The notes under the pieces are model-generated. The model made no database searches, was not told the origin of the DNA, and worked only from the letters and a program-made list of their open reading frames with translations. Shown piece after piece: positions 1 through 10,333 of a stretch of 64,000 bases of DNA. The stretch covers positions 148,867,121-148,931,120 of the forward strand of contig CM056742.1 of assembly GCA_029851415.1 (NCBI GenBank), written 5' to 3'. Position 1 is the first letter of the stretch. Each line of letters opens with the position of its first letter. Made by a program: the position numbers and the translations under genes. Source of the stretch: Eretmocerus hayati. Its lineage: Eukaryota > Arthropoda > Insecta > Hymenoptera > Aphelinidae.

Positions 1-308
1 CTGTACCAAGACGAAGACGACAATCTCTCTCTCTCTCTCTCTTTGTTATATAGGAGAGGAGTGAGCTTTTCTCGCGGATATCGGGGTCACTCTCCGCGTC
101 TCTTCTCTCTGTTTTCTTTGACTCTCTATATAGCACTTGCTCGTGTATAGGTGTGCCTCTATACATACTCATATGTGTTCTAAGACTACGTATACGGTGT
201 ATATGGTATGTCAGAAGAATAGATCCTCTGGCTTTCACATTTTCACCTCGAGAGAGTCATACCTATTTAGCTATATGTTTTCTTATCTCTATCGTGAGAT
301 TGTAAACC

Positions 309-311
<3 letters not shown>

Positions 312-364
<53 letters not shown>
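312..364. repeat. (GA)n microsatellite
   Basis: About 53 bp of uninterrupted GA dinucleotide. It produces spurious serine/leucine or arginine/glutamate open frames on both strands. Shorter CT runs lie at 24-42 and 719-733. Confidence 0.97.
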
Positions 365-367
<3 letters not shown>

Positions 368-900
368 TCTTAAATAAGGCTGGACAATGAGATAGGAGAA
401 AAAAAGGAGAAGGGGATAGACACCTTATTAATGATAATGCGGGTAATACGAAGAGCAAAATTTACTAAGCAGAAAGACAATTGAGCGAAGGTAGCCTGTG
501 TATACAATAGGCAAGGAGTAAAGTAAAGGGCAGAGACGACGCTCGTTATGATGATAAGCTTGCGCGGCACGGTACTGGCTGCAAGCTCATTGTCGGACTC
601 TGCAAGCTCTGATGTGGAAGCAGTAGCGCAGAGAGGCGCAAGCTCAAAGACCGCCGCAATTAAGCGACTACAATGAGAGCAATCGTCGCCAACGCGCCCC
701 GGAGCAAAGACTTTCTTCCTCTCTCTCTCTCTTTCTCTTTGCGCTACGCCACACCGCGCCGCGACTAGCATTTCTTCCCTGTAGACCTGTATGTATGGAA
801 GAATCCGCAGAAGTATATAGAAACAGCCAACTCTATGCCAAATTAAAGCTCCAACTGTCATTATTATACTGTACTCGTGTGTATTCCTTTCGACTAGACT

Positions 901-972
901 TTGGTAGTGGCTTAGTGGGTAAAGCGTTTGATTAACGATCGCGAGGTCGTGGGTTCAAGACTTCACTCTCAG
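901..972 (+). pseudogene. tRNA-like sequence (tRNA pseudogene or SINE head)
   Basis: The stretch can be folded like a tRNA. A 7-bp acceptor arm starts at TTGGTAG and pairs with CTCTCAG with one mismatch and two wobbles. The D-arm GCTT/AAGC is perfect and the anticodon-type loop is TTAACGA (AAC would be valine). An A-box-like TAGTGGGTAAAGCG and a B-box-like GGTTCAAGACT are present. The 3' half of the T stem no longer pairs (GTGGG against CTTCA) and the anticodon stem is weak, so a functional tRNA is unlikely. The AT-rich tail just downstream, with repeated AAGATTTTTC, would suit a tRNA-derived SINE, but no second copy was seen in this window. Confidence 0.5.
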
Positions 973-3143
973 AATTTTTCAAGATTTTTCAAAAGTTTTG
1001 AATTGAGCAGTTTTTCTTTGCTTGGATGTAATTGAAATCTATTTAGATTTTTTTTCAACTTACCAAACCTCGTTTGAGTACTACATGGAGCATTTTCAAA
1101 ATCGGCATGGGTCAAAATAAATCAGTAAATCGAGAGACGAAGATTAAAATTGACGCAATTTTGTCACAATGGACTTGTTCGATTCAACCGTCTTCCGTTT
1201 GATTGTTTTTAACAAAAAATTTTATATGAAAGCAAACTCAAATTTGATTATTTCAATCAAGTGTAAAATCTTGCTCAAACGTCTTTAGCACGAGTGTACA
1301 GTTTCAGGCCAAAAGAAATCGTCTACACAAATCGAATCAAGTATATACTGGGAATTCTCATCAAATAGAGCAGGTGTACCAAACTCTCATCGATCCGATC
1401 TCATACTGCAAAATCAGAACAGTATAGGAGCAGCAGCAACATCAGCCACCCGCCGGAAGCGGAAGGAGGCGTCGATGCGCGCGTTATATACTCGATCTGC
1501 GACGGACGCGCGGGCTGCATTGTCATTTACTCATACACATATATACACATACAATACTAATATACGATTCGCATAATGGTATACATAGTTGCATGCAACC
1601 GTCAAGTTCGACCTGTGCCTCATTGTTCGCAAACGAGAACCCCAGCTGATGCTATATACCCCCAAGCGACGATGTCAAACTCGAACTGTATGTCCCGATA
1701 GACTCTCATCGTATCCTCTCTATATCGAGTTTGATGCCCTGGCTCTATTATACCTCATCGTTATCGATACCACGGTCTCGTTTCTACTACTCCAACTGCT
1801 CGATTTCAGTTCTCCAATCAATGAACACAGCTTTTCGCGACAAGAGGAAAACGAAAAAAAAACAACAATTCTTTTTCAGAGCTTGCACGATTAATTTGAG
1901 CTTGCAAGCTCTATTCGTACCATTCGGCGATATATACCATTATGCGAATAGGAAGCATACGGCTTATTTCATTCTTCCGTCTGAAGCATATAGAGCCTCG
2001 AGCTTCCTGTTCAAGTGTGAAATCTGTGATACGCGTATACATAGCTAGAAGGAAATCGAGCCCATTTGAGTTGAGAAATTGAATCGAACGCGGTTTTTCC
2101 TTCGAGAGAAAATCTTGCATGTATTATGAATGCCTCGCGGATTGTTGAAATAGCCTCGAGTATACGCATGAGATCGATGTTTTTTTTTTTCTCAACAAGA
2201 TTTTTCGATGTAGCCCGAGGCGTGTCTTGAATCTCTTTCATTTGAATTTGTAATGTTAGAGAGGATAGAATGAGTGTGTCGTGTGCCCGTGACATAGATT
2301 TGAACTTGATATAACTATGTAGATTCGTGTTAAGTTAAATGTTTGAATGTATGATCTAGTCATGATATCAGCATCTTCTTGTTATTACACGTAATGGTAC
2401 TTTGATTCAAGGTAGACTATTGCGCTTCATGGCTATATAGAAAAATATTATTGGAAAATTCCAAAGGAGTTAAGAATGAATGAGTAATGAGCCAATAGTT
2501 TGCGGTGAATCCATCGTAGTTTCTATTTTATTTATCGAATCGGTCTATACTTGTACAATCTGGTTACCGTCAAAATCTCTACACGGTCTTTGTAAATAGG
2601 AGATGAGGGTATACCCATATCAATTTGTTCTCGTTATTTGAACAGTCGGTTCCCAATGAAGAAGTCGTAACAGAAGCTTTTCCCAAGGTTTCCCAATACT
2701 CGACATTGCTTATTTCAAACATTATGAAATGATTCGAGAATAATTCGACCTTCGATTATCCTGGGGTCAAATTATGACTTATTTCAATCTGTTCCAACTC
2801 TAAAGTTTATTCAATCATGTAGCGATGAAGTAACAAACTTCACTTCTATAAGTTTAATCCTACAAAATATCATAATGGTAGAAATTTAAATGGGTTTCCT
2901 CATTGAAATAACTTGATGTTTTCAAATGTAAAAGAAAAGGATCACCAGATTCGTTACGGGCTAATTCAACTCATCTTAACCATGCATTAGGTCACTGGAA
3001 ATTGAAAAAAAATACTGAACTTTCAATCAATAAGAGCAAATTGAGCATTTTACTTCACTTATATCATTACACTGACATTATCAAAAATACACCAAACTAA
3101 TGAGCATAATAATCTAACCGAATCATCCCTTTTTCTGTTACAG

Positions 3144-3571
3144 CTGTTGGTGACAACGAACTACCCCAAGAATCATCTAAAACCAACGACTACGCACACC
3201 CAAATGACAACGGTAGCGGTCCATACCTCGTAGGACCAATGGTAATCCGAGTCTATCCAGATGGCCGACCAGTACCAAATGATTCAAAACGACCTCTTCC
3301 ACGTGACGAAGATATCGACGACATTTTACCAAAAAACAAGCAATTACCATCAATCGTCGAGCTTGAATCATCAGCCAGTAGTAAAAGCGAGAATCGTCAA
3401 GTACCACAACAGCAACAGCTTTCACCACATCCAGTACTTTCAAGACAAATGTTACCACCAAGATTCAGTTTCCGTAGATTGGGTACTGGTAATAGATACT
3501 ATTCACCAAGGTTAACTCAATTACGGCCAATTTATCCTAATAATTTACTCGTACGTGACAGATATTATTAA
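3144..3571 (+). CDS. Terminal exon of a secreted, prohormone-like protein
   Basis: A pyrimidine-rich acceptor (CTGTTACAG, AG at 3142-3143) opens directly into an uninterrupted frame of 141 codons ending in TAA at 3569-3571. The exon starts in phase 1: two bases complete a codon begun in the previous exon, which was not found. The product is hydrophilic and rich in Pro, Gln, Arg and Tyr. It contains the block GPMVIRVYPDGRPVP followed by KRPLPRDEDIDD, a Gln-rich centre, and a Tyr/Arg-rich tail ending NNLLVRDRYY. Dibasic KR and RR sites resemble prohormone processing sites, but no Gly-KR amidation signal is present, so an amidated neuropeptide is not supported. No membrane segment or known enzyme motif is visible. 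I cannot name the family. Coding status is supported by the acceptor, the conserved-looking composition and the following 3' UTR. The signal peptide should lie on an upstream exon. Confidence 0.75.
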
Positions 3572-3731
3572 AGCTTGAAATAAATCAAAGCTTTAGAGCT
3601 TGAAAGCACACCAAGACTGAAAAAACGCGGCTGATGTTTGATCAGACACTTTTTTTTTTAAAAAAAAGAAAGTGTCCTGTCGCGTTAAACCTTGTTATCA
3701 TTTTTATTTATTATTCGAACCGGAAGCTCAC

Positions 3732-3787
3732 TGTAAATATTCACATTTTCCTGTAAATATCATTATTTCATCCAGATATTGTAAATA
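3732..3787 (+). promoter_or_regulatory. Cluster of three Pumilio response elements (UGUAAAUA)
   Basis: TGTAAATA occurs exactly at 3732-3739, 3752-3759 and 3780-3787. Each fits the Pumilio/PUF consensus UGUANAUA, and all lie on the sense strand, 161-216 nt after the stop codon. Known biology: PUF proteins bind this octamer in 3' UTRs and repress or localise mRNAs. Use of these sites here is inferred. Confidence 0.55.
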
Positions 3788-4860
3788 TGAATATAAATTC
3801 ATGCCACGCTCGTCAAAGATATTGGTTAATCCGGACGATTTGCAGCCATCGTTGTTTCCGTACAATTTCAATTCTACAGTTGTTGAAATTCAACGAGACT
3901 CCGAAAGAGTAAAAAATAATAGAAAGAAGAGGAAAAAAAATTAAATGGTGATTCAATGAAAGAGCTGTATAACCCAGGCGGGAGCAAAATGAAATCTCGG
4001 AACTGTTTGAGAAAAGATCGATTTCACGGGGTTGAGAATTGAGGGTTGGTGGAATATACAGAGAAAGAAAAAAGCAGTTATCGGCAGCTGTATGTCAACG
4101 CCGCAAGGGAGCAATTCAAGACTGCACAAAGCGAGCACGTGGTATATATACAAGAACGCAATTTTTTTACCACAAGTGATTTTGTCTGTATATGTACTGG
4201 AATTGTACCGCGACGTTTCACTTTGTACCAAGCTAAAGCTCTAAAGCGACAACCGGGAAATCCGGCTTCTACAAATGTGTAGCAGACTCTTTTCTTGATA
4301 CCCGTATTATAGAACAGGAAGAAATTATATATCGAAACTGTCTTTGTGTGAATTGATCGCTCACCGATCAATCGGTCTTTTTTTTTGATTTTGTATTATA
4401 TACCATAAATGAGTCAGAAAAATCACAACGATGACGACGAGCGTAGCCTCTATTATTTTAACTTTTTAGGTTAGAGAATGAGAGAGGATAATTTTATATC
4501 GTCACACACTTTTGGCGCACATCGGGCCTTTTTATAAAAGACACGTCAGTGATGTCATTCGAGATGTATTATTAGCTTTAGACCGAGATCTTTGCATAAA
4601 TTATTCGCAACTGATATTCTTGAGTATAAATATTTTAAGGCTGTTACTTGCAGATGTATTTAAATATGTATGTATGTGTGTGGATGTTGATGAAAAACGA
4701 TATATTGTGAACATTTTTTTTGGCTCTCTATTGTTTTTTCTAAAAAAAATTTTTTTTCTCTGTTCGAGCTACATTTGTAGGAGTAATGCATGACGCAGAT
4801 TTGTCTATGTGTATACACTTGTGTATTGTGTAATATTTTTCAAATTATCGAATCGACGAG

Positions 4861-4866
4861 AATAAA
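4861..4866 (+). terminator. Candidate poly(A) signal AATAAA
   Basis: Canonical hexamer about 1.3 kb after the stop codon, followed by AT-rich sequence. It is a candidate 3' end for the 3144-3571 gene. The nearer hexamer at 3579-3584 is an alternative. Confidence 0.3.
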
Positions 4867-4880
4867 ACGATTAAATGATA

Positions 4881-6876
4881 AAAATTACTTGATTTTCCGA
4901 ATCGATATAATCATTTGCTTGCAATTGTCAGTCCAGACACTCTTATACATTTCCCGTCTCACTATACATTTTTATTCCCAGCTCGTCATCATCAAGTAAA
5001 TTGCCTCGCTCAGAGAAAATTACTCTAATTGTCGGGACGAGATAATTGAATTCAATCCACCACCGCCACCGCATCGACTGATTTTATTATCAATCACCTC
5101 TTCTGCATTTATATATATCCATGATGCATCTTCATCAATATATATATATCGATACGATGATGCAGGCAACTTACAATTCTCGATGCAGGATAATTTTTCT
5201 TTCAATCCATAATAGTCATTGAGGAAAAACAAATGCAAATGTTTTCCCAGAATAAAGTATTGATGAAAACTTACAACTTGTCATGCAAGAGAAACATGCA
5301 AATGGTTTGTTGCTCGTAAAAATAATAAACGCGATAAAAATGAAAACAAGATGCGTGACTCAATTGGAAAATTCAATTCAATGACATAACCTCATTATTA
5401 TCATGGTTCAAAGCGTTCTATTATCTATATTAGAGGTATTTATAAGGTCGTTAAATATGAAATGCAATTTTATCCTAACGTGTATATACATACACGACCT
5501 TCCTTGGCATCAAAAATTAACGGCACGCGAAGTATGCGGTCATTCACATAGCACATTATTAGACTTCGATTATATACTCTTCAACAGTGGTAGAGTACAT
5601 TTTTTTTCAGAATTCTCTCGAGTTTTCTTTGATATCAAGTTGACGCTATTGATCAAGTCAAACTTCTCACGAAACACTTTGTTAGAGCAATTAAGAGAAC
5701 AACCACGGCAATAATTGTTCGACATCCTTGACGAAGAAAAAAAAACTGTCTAATGCTGTCTAATATTGTAAAATGAAGAAAATTTAGGATTGACTCGTTT
5801 TCTAAAATCCTGGTGACGTATTTTTTGAGGTATATTCAAATTACATTCCAGATAAGATAGAGATTCAACTGTATTTTCACTCCAATCTTTACCACAATTT
5901 ATTCAAATAAAACTACATTCTTTCACGTGTGGTGAAATTTTAATTCAATGTATAGTGGCTATATTTAGAGTTTGAAAGAGGCAAATAGTTGCATTTTAAT
6001 GATTCTCTAATAGAAATTTTAGCCAGATGCGAATGGATGTCACGAGTTTCATTCGCGTATTCTTGAAGTGTCAAAAAGTGAAATCCGGTAAGGAATGGAC
6101 TTGGGTTTCAAAAAACATCATAAAAGGAGGCACCGTTGAAATCCGGCGATCTCTGCATTACATATATAGACCAGAGTTGATTCTGAATCAAGAATAACAT
6201 TATCAAAGAATACTACCTAAGTTTCTTCACTATCTGGTATCTGTGTTTGCTCTGCCTTGAGATTCAATTCAATTGACCCTTCACAAAGTTTGAATAACAA
6301 CCCAAAATTTAATGCAAGAATCATGCTACGTATGTTTGAAGATTTTTTGCAGATGCACAAAATTTCAAAAAGAGTCCATAAGTAAAAGACTGACTATGCA
6401 AACAACTTTTGTTCTTGAAAAAAGTACATCTTTCACATAACAATATTTCTTAGGGCCCATACAATTTGTCTGTCTAGCACCGATAAGGCCCATTTCATTA
6501 GCGTCTCAGAATTCATACAAAACAATAACAAGTGAAATTTCTACAAGATACAAGGAAGATATTCTTATTCATGTATATATACTTCGGTTTGAAATTTGAA
6601 TAAATTTTTTATCACTTTCTCTGATAGTGAATGTGAGATGACTATATCTGCATCCTCCACAGTAAGTGTTTCTTTATTCTTCTTTTTATTTATTTCTAAC
6701 ATTTCTTTTTTTGGCTGATAACATTCTTGTAACAGCTAAAGATAATAACAAACACCAAACATCACCAGATTTTTTATTATTTTTTGTGAAAGTAGCTTGC
6801 TTGTAATAGAGTCGTTTATCGATGGCAGAATCAGAATTTGGTTACGTTTTTACAATCGTGTGTATGCCAAGAGGAC
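4881..6876. other. Gene-free AT-rich spacer
   Basis: No exon, RNA gene or repeat structure of note was recognised. The short frames here are AT-rich and overlap on several strands. Confidence 0.5.
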
Positions 6877-7269
6877 TTTATAATAACGGCTTGTCTATAC
6901 GGCCGGACTCGCGTACGCGAACCTTCGCGTACGCAAAAAGAGAGTTATGGTGGACGACGCATGTGACGTCTTCGCCGAAAAAATCCCTAGGAAATCCGTC
7001 GCGTACGCGAAAGACCGCGGGCCCTTGGCCCAGCCTTCGCGTACGCGAACACTTTGCAAGGTGTCGGTCCGAATATGGAGAACAAGCACATTTTCGTGTA
7101 CGCGAAGGAAGAAGCCTTCGCGTACGCGAAGAATTCCTGATTTTGCTTAAACGACAATGGCGTGGAATTGATTCTCGCTTCAATACGAACTACGAGGGCG
7201 AAGGGAGCCCATTCTTTGCCTACGCAAAGACTTTGCGAGGTGCGCGTCCGAAAATTTTCGCGTACGCGA

Positions 7270-8460
7270 AGGCTTTGCAGGATACCTATTGAAGTGAAAA
7301 TTTGCAATTCGAATGCTCGAAATTTTCTCTCGCGGGCGTAAAATGATTATCGATTTTATTATGTGGCGACCACGAAAATTGTCTGCTGAGCATTGTTTTG
7401 ATTGAGTTGCATAACCCCCCACCGCGTGTTCTGCCCATTATACTAGATAAGTTTTCTCGTTTACCAGCCTGGTGATAATGATCCACAAAAATCCGTAGAC
7501 GTAAATACCTTCAATAGCTCCTGTAGAGTCATGCTGGTCCCCAAGTCTTGAAATCAAAACTTAATGTTTCTTTGAAACGGCTCTTGGGTATCATGTAATT
7601 TTGTTGAGGTGCAGATTGACGCGGTGATATGCAATATGCATGTCACAATCACCTTTTGTGCGATATGACTCTACTAGGTGAAACCAAAATATGATTTTAT
7701 TAGGGTATCTTAACAACTTCTGAAATCATGCCTTCTTCCCTCAGAATTTGCTCAAGTTCAAACTATGATGCTTGGGTATTAAGCTACATATCAGCCAATT
7801 AAACTAATTTCAGATGGATGATGGACCATCAATTCAGAGAGTCAGCAGATATCTCCAGGGATTCCGGCAGCATCGGGAGAACAATTTTAGATCTACCTCA
7901 GATTAATGTGAGAATCAGACATGAATTATTAGTTGCCTAATGTGTAGTTCAATCTCTAAATTTACGCCAATTTTTAGGAAGGGAGAATTGATGTTGAGAG
8001 TGATTAAAATACTTTAGTAAAATCATATTTTGGTTCTACCTATTAGTAAAGTCATATTGCACAAAAGCTGATTGATCCATGCGTATTGCGTATCAACTCA
8101 TCAATCTGCAACTCAACGAAATCACATGCAACACACCTAAGAGCCGTTTTAATGAAACATTGATTTTTAGTTTCAAGACTTGGGGACCAGCATGACTTTA
8201 CAGGAGCTATTGAAGGTACGTCTACGGATTTTTGTGGATCATTATCACTAGGCTGGTGATCACAAAAACATATCTAGTAATAAGCAGAAGAGCACGCGGC
8301 GAGGGGTTATGCAGCTGGATCAAAACAATGCTCAGCAGACGATTTCCGTGGTCGCTACATAAAATCAATAATCATTTTACACCCGCGAGAAGAAATTCCG
8401 CGCGCGGGCTGCGCCGTGCGAATTGCGAAATTTTTACTTCAATAGGTACCCAGAGCGCCG
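7270..8460. repeat. Inner foldback of the FB-like element
   Basis: The left arm (about 7270-7700) and right arm (about 8015-8460) are inverted copies with substitutions. Matching landmarks are ACCTATTGAAGTG near 7285 with its complement near 8438, the AACAATGCTCAGCAGAC block near 8325 with its complement near 7390, and GGGGACCAGCATGACT near 8183 with its complement near 7530. The apex is near 7865, with a spacer of about 300 bp. The arms have diverged more than the palindrome array around them. Confidence 0.75.
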
Positions 8461-9840
8461 TTTCAAAAATCTTCGCGTACGCAAAGGAACCATCATCTCG
8501 CGTGCGCGGAGACTTTGCAAGGTGCCGCTCTCAATATGGAGAACAGGCATATTTTCGCGTACGCGAAGAATTCCTGATTTCGCATAGGCGACAATGGCGT
8601 GGATTTAATGCTCGCTCCAATCGAGCAGCTAGCAGGTCTGCGTAGCGTACCACATTCGCGCACGCGAACACGAAAAGCGAGCTACTCAATTGTCAGGTAC
8701 GCAAAGGGAGCAGTCACGAGTCATTGGCATGAGGATTACAAGGTGTTTCTTGCAAAGTTAGTTGCCTGGTTAGATAATCCGCGCTGGACGGCAAGGTCTC
8801 AGGTGTGTGGGCTTCGAGCGAGGGGGGCAGCGATGACCCTTATCTCTGTGTGTGTATGTGCTCGCGTGATGTACACATACATGTATGCTCAGACAACCAA
8901 ATATGGCCCTGGATCCGCCTCTGTGCGAAAGCTTTACGAGGCGCCTATCCAAATATTTCGCGTACGCGAAGGGGAAACGATTTCGCGTGCGCGAAATTAG
9001 TATGTCATCCACTCTTGCCTTTTCAGTCAAAATAGATACATGGTCTTGGCTCCAAGATGGACACCACCTTCTGAGCAGTTTTTCTTGACATTTCTCCATT
9101 CCCAGCTATTTCTGCAGCATTCCGCTGGCAATCTGTCACCAGTTTTGATCAGGCGCAAATTTTCGTGATGTTTGTAAAAGATTGCTAGAAGGTTCCACAT
9201 TAATATCCCAAAAGTATGATTATCGATCCCACTGACAATTTTTCAGTAAACCACTTGCTGAAAAATCTTCGAATTTCCTAGAATCTTCAGAAAGATAATA
9301 GTTTCACTTAAAAACCATTCTCAAATATCTCTGAGATATTGCACGGAATGCCTGTTCTCCATATTGAGACCGGCACCTTGCAAAGTCTTCGCGCACGCGA
9401 GATGATGGCTCCTTCGCGTACGCGAAGATTTTTGAAACGGCACTCTGCAAAGCCTTCGCGTACGCAAAAATTTTTGGACGCGCACCTTGCAAAGTCTTCG
9501 CGTAGGCAAAGAATGGGCTCCCTTCGCCCTCGTAGTTCGTATTGAAGCGAGAATCAATTCCACGCCATTGTCGTTTATGCAAAATCAGGAATTCTTAGCG
9601 TACGCGAAGGCTTCTTTCTTCGCGTACACGAAAATGTGCTTGTTCTCCATATTCGGACCGCCACCCTGCAAAGTGTTCGCGTACGCGAAGATGGTCGTAG
9701 TTCGTATTGAAGCGAGAATCAATTCCACGCCATTGTCGTTTAAGCAAAATCAGGAATTCTTCGCGTACGCAAAGGCATCTTCCTTCGCGTACACGAAAAT
9801 GTGCTTGTTCTCCATATTCGGACCGACACCTTGCAAAGTG

Positions 9841-10065
9841 TTCGCGTACGCGAAAGGGCCCATTCTTCGCGTACGCGAAAATTTTCGGAAAGTCGCCTCG
9901 CAAAAATCTTCGCGTACGCGAACCGGAAAATTTTTCGCGTACGCGAAGAGAGCCCATCTTCGCGTACGCGAAAAATTTTCCGGTTCGCGTACGCGAAGAT
10001 TTTTGCGAGGCGACTTTCCGAAAATTTTCGCGTACGCGAAGAATGGGCCCTTTCGCGTACGCGAA
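9841..10065. repeat. 225-bp near-perfect palindrome inside the right arm
   Basis: The sequence reads almost identically on both strands about a centre near 9953. Matching arm landmarks are AGGGCCCATTCTTCGCG at 9858 with its complement at 10039-10055, and AAAGTCGCCTCGCAAAAATC at 9889 with its complement at 9996-10015. It contains eight or more copies of TTCGCGTACGCGAA and is absent from the left arm of the element. Confidence 0.85.
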
Positions 10066-10263
10066 GGCTGGGCCAAGGGCCCGCGGTCTTTCGCGTACGT
10101 GACGGATTTCCTAGGGATTTTTTCGGCGAAAACGTCACATGCGTCGTCCACCAGAACTCTCTTTTCGCGTACGCGAAGGTTCGCGTACGCGACTTCGCGT
10201 ACGCGAGTCCGGCCGTATAGACAAGCCGTTATAATAAATATGGCCGAGGACGAAAGTCCATGA

Positions 10264-10333
10264 GGTTTAGAGCCATAATTCACATTCCACCATAAGTAAT
10301 AACATGGTTGATGGTGGATTATAGCTCTAAACC
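10264..10333. other. Stable 70-nt imperfect hairpin
   Basis: About 30-bp arms with 4-5 mismatches and a 10-nt loop (AAGTAATAAC). The arms start GGTTTAGAGC and end GCTCTAAACC. It lies 26 bp outside the right end of the FB-like element. Its size and shape would suit a pre-miRNA, but it equally fits a short palindromic transposon remnant. No known miRNA seed was recognised. Confidence 0.5.

Larger units (their letters stand above)
1..3143. other. Gene-free or intronic stretch upstream of the 3144 exon
   Basis: Apart from the tRNA-like sequence and simple repeats, no coding exon can be supported. A CpG-rich patch at about 1430-1530 (GC-rich, with CGCG runs) could be a promoter or 5' UTR, but no initiator or following signal-peptide exon was recognised. 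The last bases, a pyrimidine-rich tract ending TTACAG at 3143, are the splice acceptor of the exon that follows, so at least the right-hand part is intron. Confidence 0.5.
3572..4880 (+). other. Probable 3' UTR of the prohormone-like gene
   Basis: AT-rich sequence after the stop, with no credible coding frame. It holds the Pumilio-type cluster, a self-complementary A/T-rich hairpin at about 3645-3676 (GACACT...AGTGTC around T and A runs) and possible poly(A) signals. The AATAAA at 3579-3584 is only 8 bp after the stop. The AATAAA at 4861-4866 is a more usual distance. Further AATAAA motifs lie near 5252 and 5322, so the true end is uncertain. Confidence 0.45.
6877..10238. mobile_element. Long nested foldback (FB-like) element built from a CpG palindrome
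   Basis: The ends are inverted copies: TTTATAATAACGGC at 6877-6890 and its near-complement at 10225-10238 (one mismatch). The inverted match runs inwards through the segments with GGCCGTATAG and ATCCCTAGGAAATCC for several hundred bp. The right arm is longer because it carries extra duplicated units and a 225-bp palindrome. Roughly 34 copies of TTCGCGTACGCGAA or 1-3 base variants are scattered through both arms. A unit containing ACTTTGCAAGGTG...GAATATGGAGAACA occurs near 7047 and 8513 (direct) and near 9340, 9650 and 9820 (inverted). The middle, 7270-8460, is itself a foldback. No transposase frame was recognised, so it looks non-autonomous. Long arms with sub-repeats recall Drosophila FB elements; homology to them is not claimed. 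The long open frames in this region arise because the palindrome contains no stop codon in any frame. Confidence 0.8.

Noticed and set aside
370..861. 163-aa minus-strand frame
   Set aside because: Spans CT/GA repeats that encode RERERER. No motif, and probably a GC-rich non-coding stretch.
6822..7307. Long frames on both strands at the left end of the foldback
   Set aside because: Same palindrome effect. The start lies outside the element, and no motif or splice context is present.
9487..10263. 258-aa plus-strand frame and several overlapping frames with repeated FAYAK, SRTRR and RVRE
   Set aside because: TTCGCGTACGCGAA has no stop codon in any frame, so the array stays open everywhere. 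The peptides are readings of the palindrome, not a gene.
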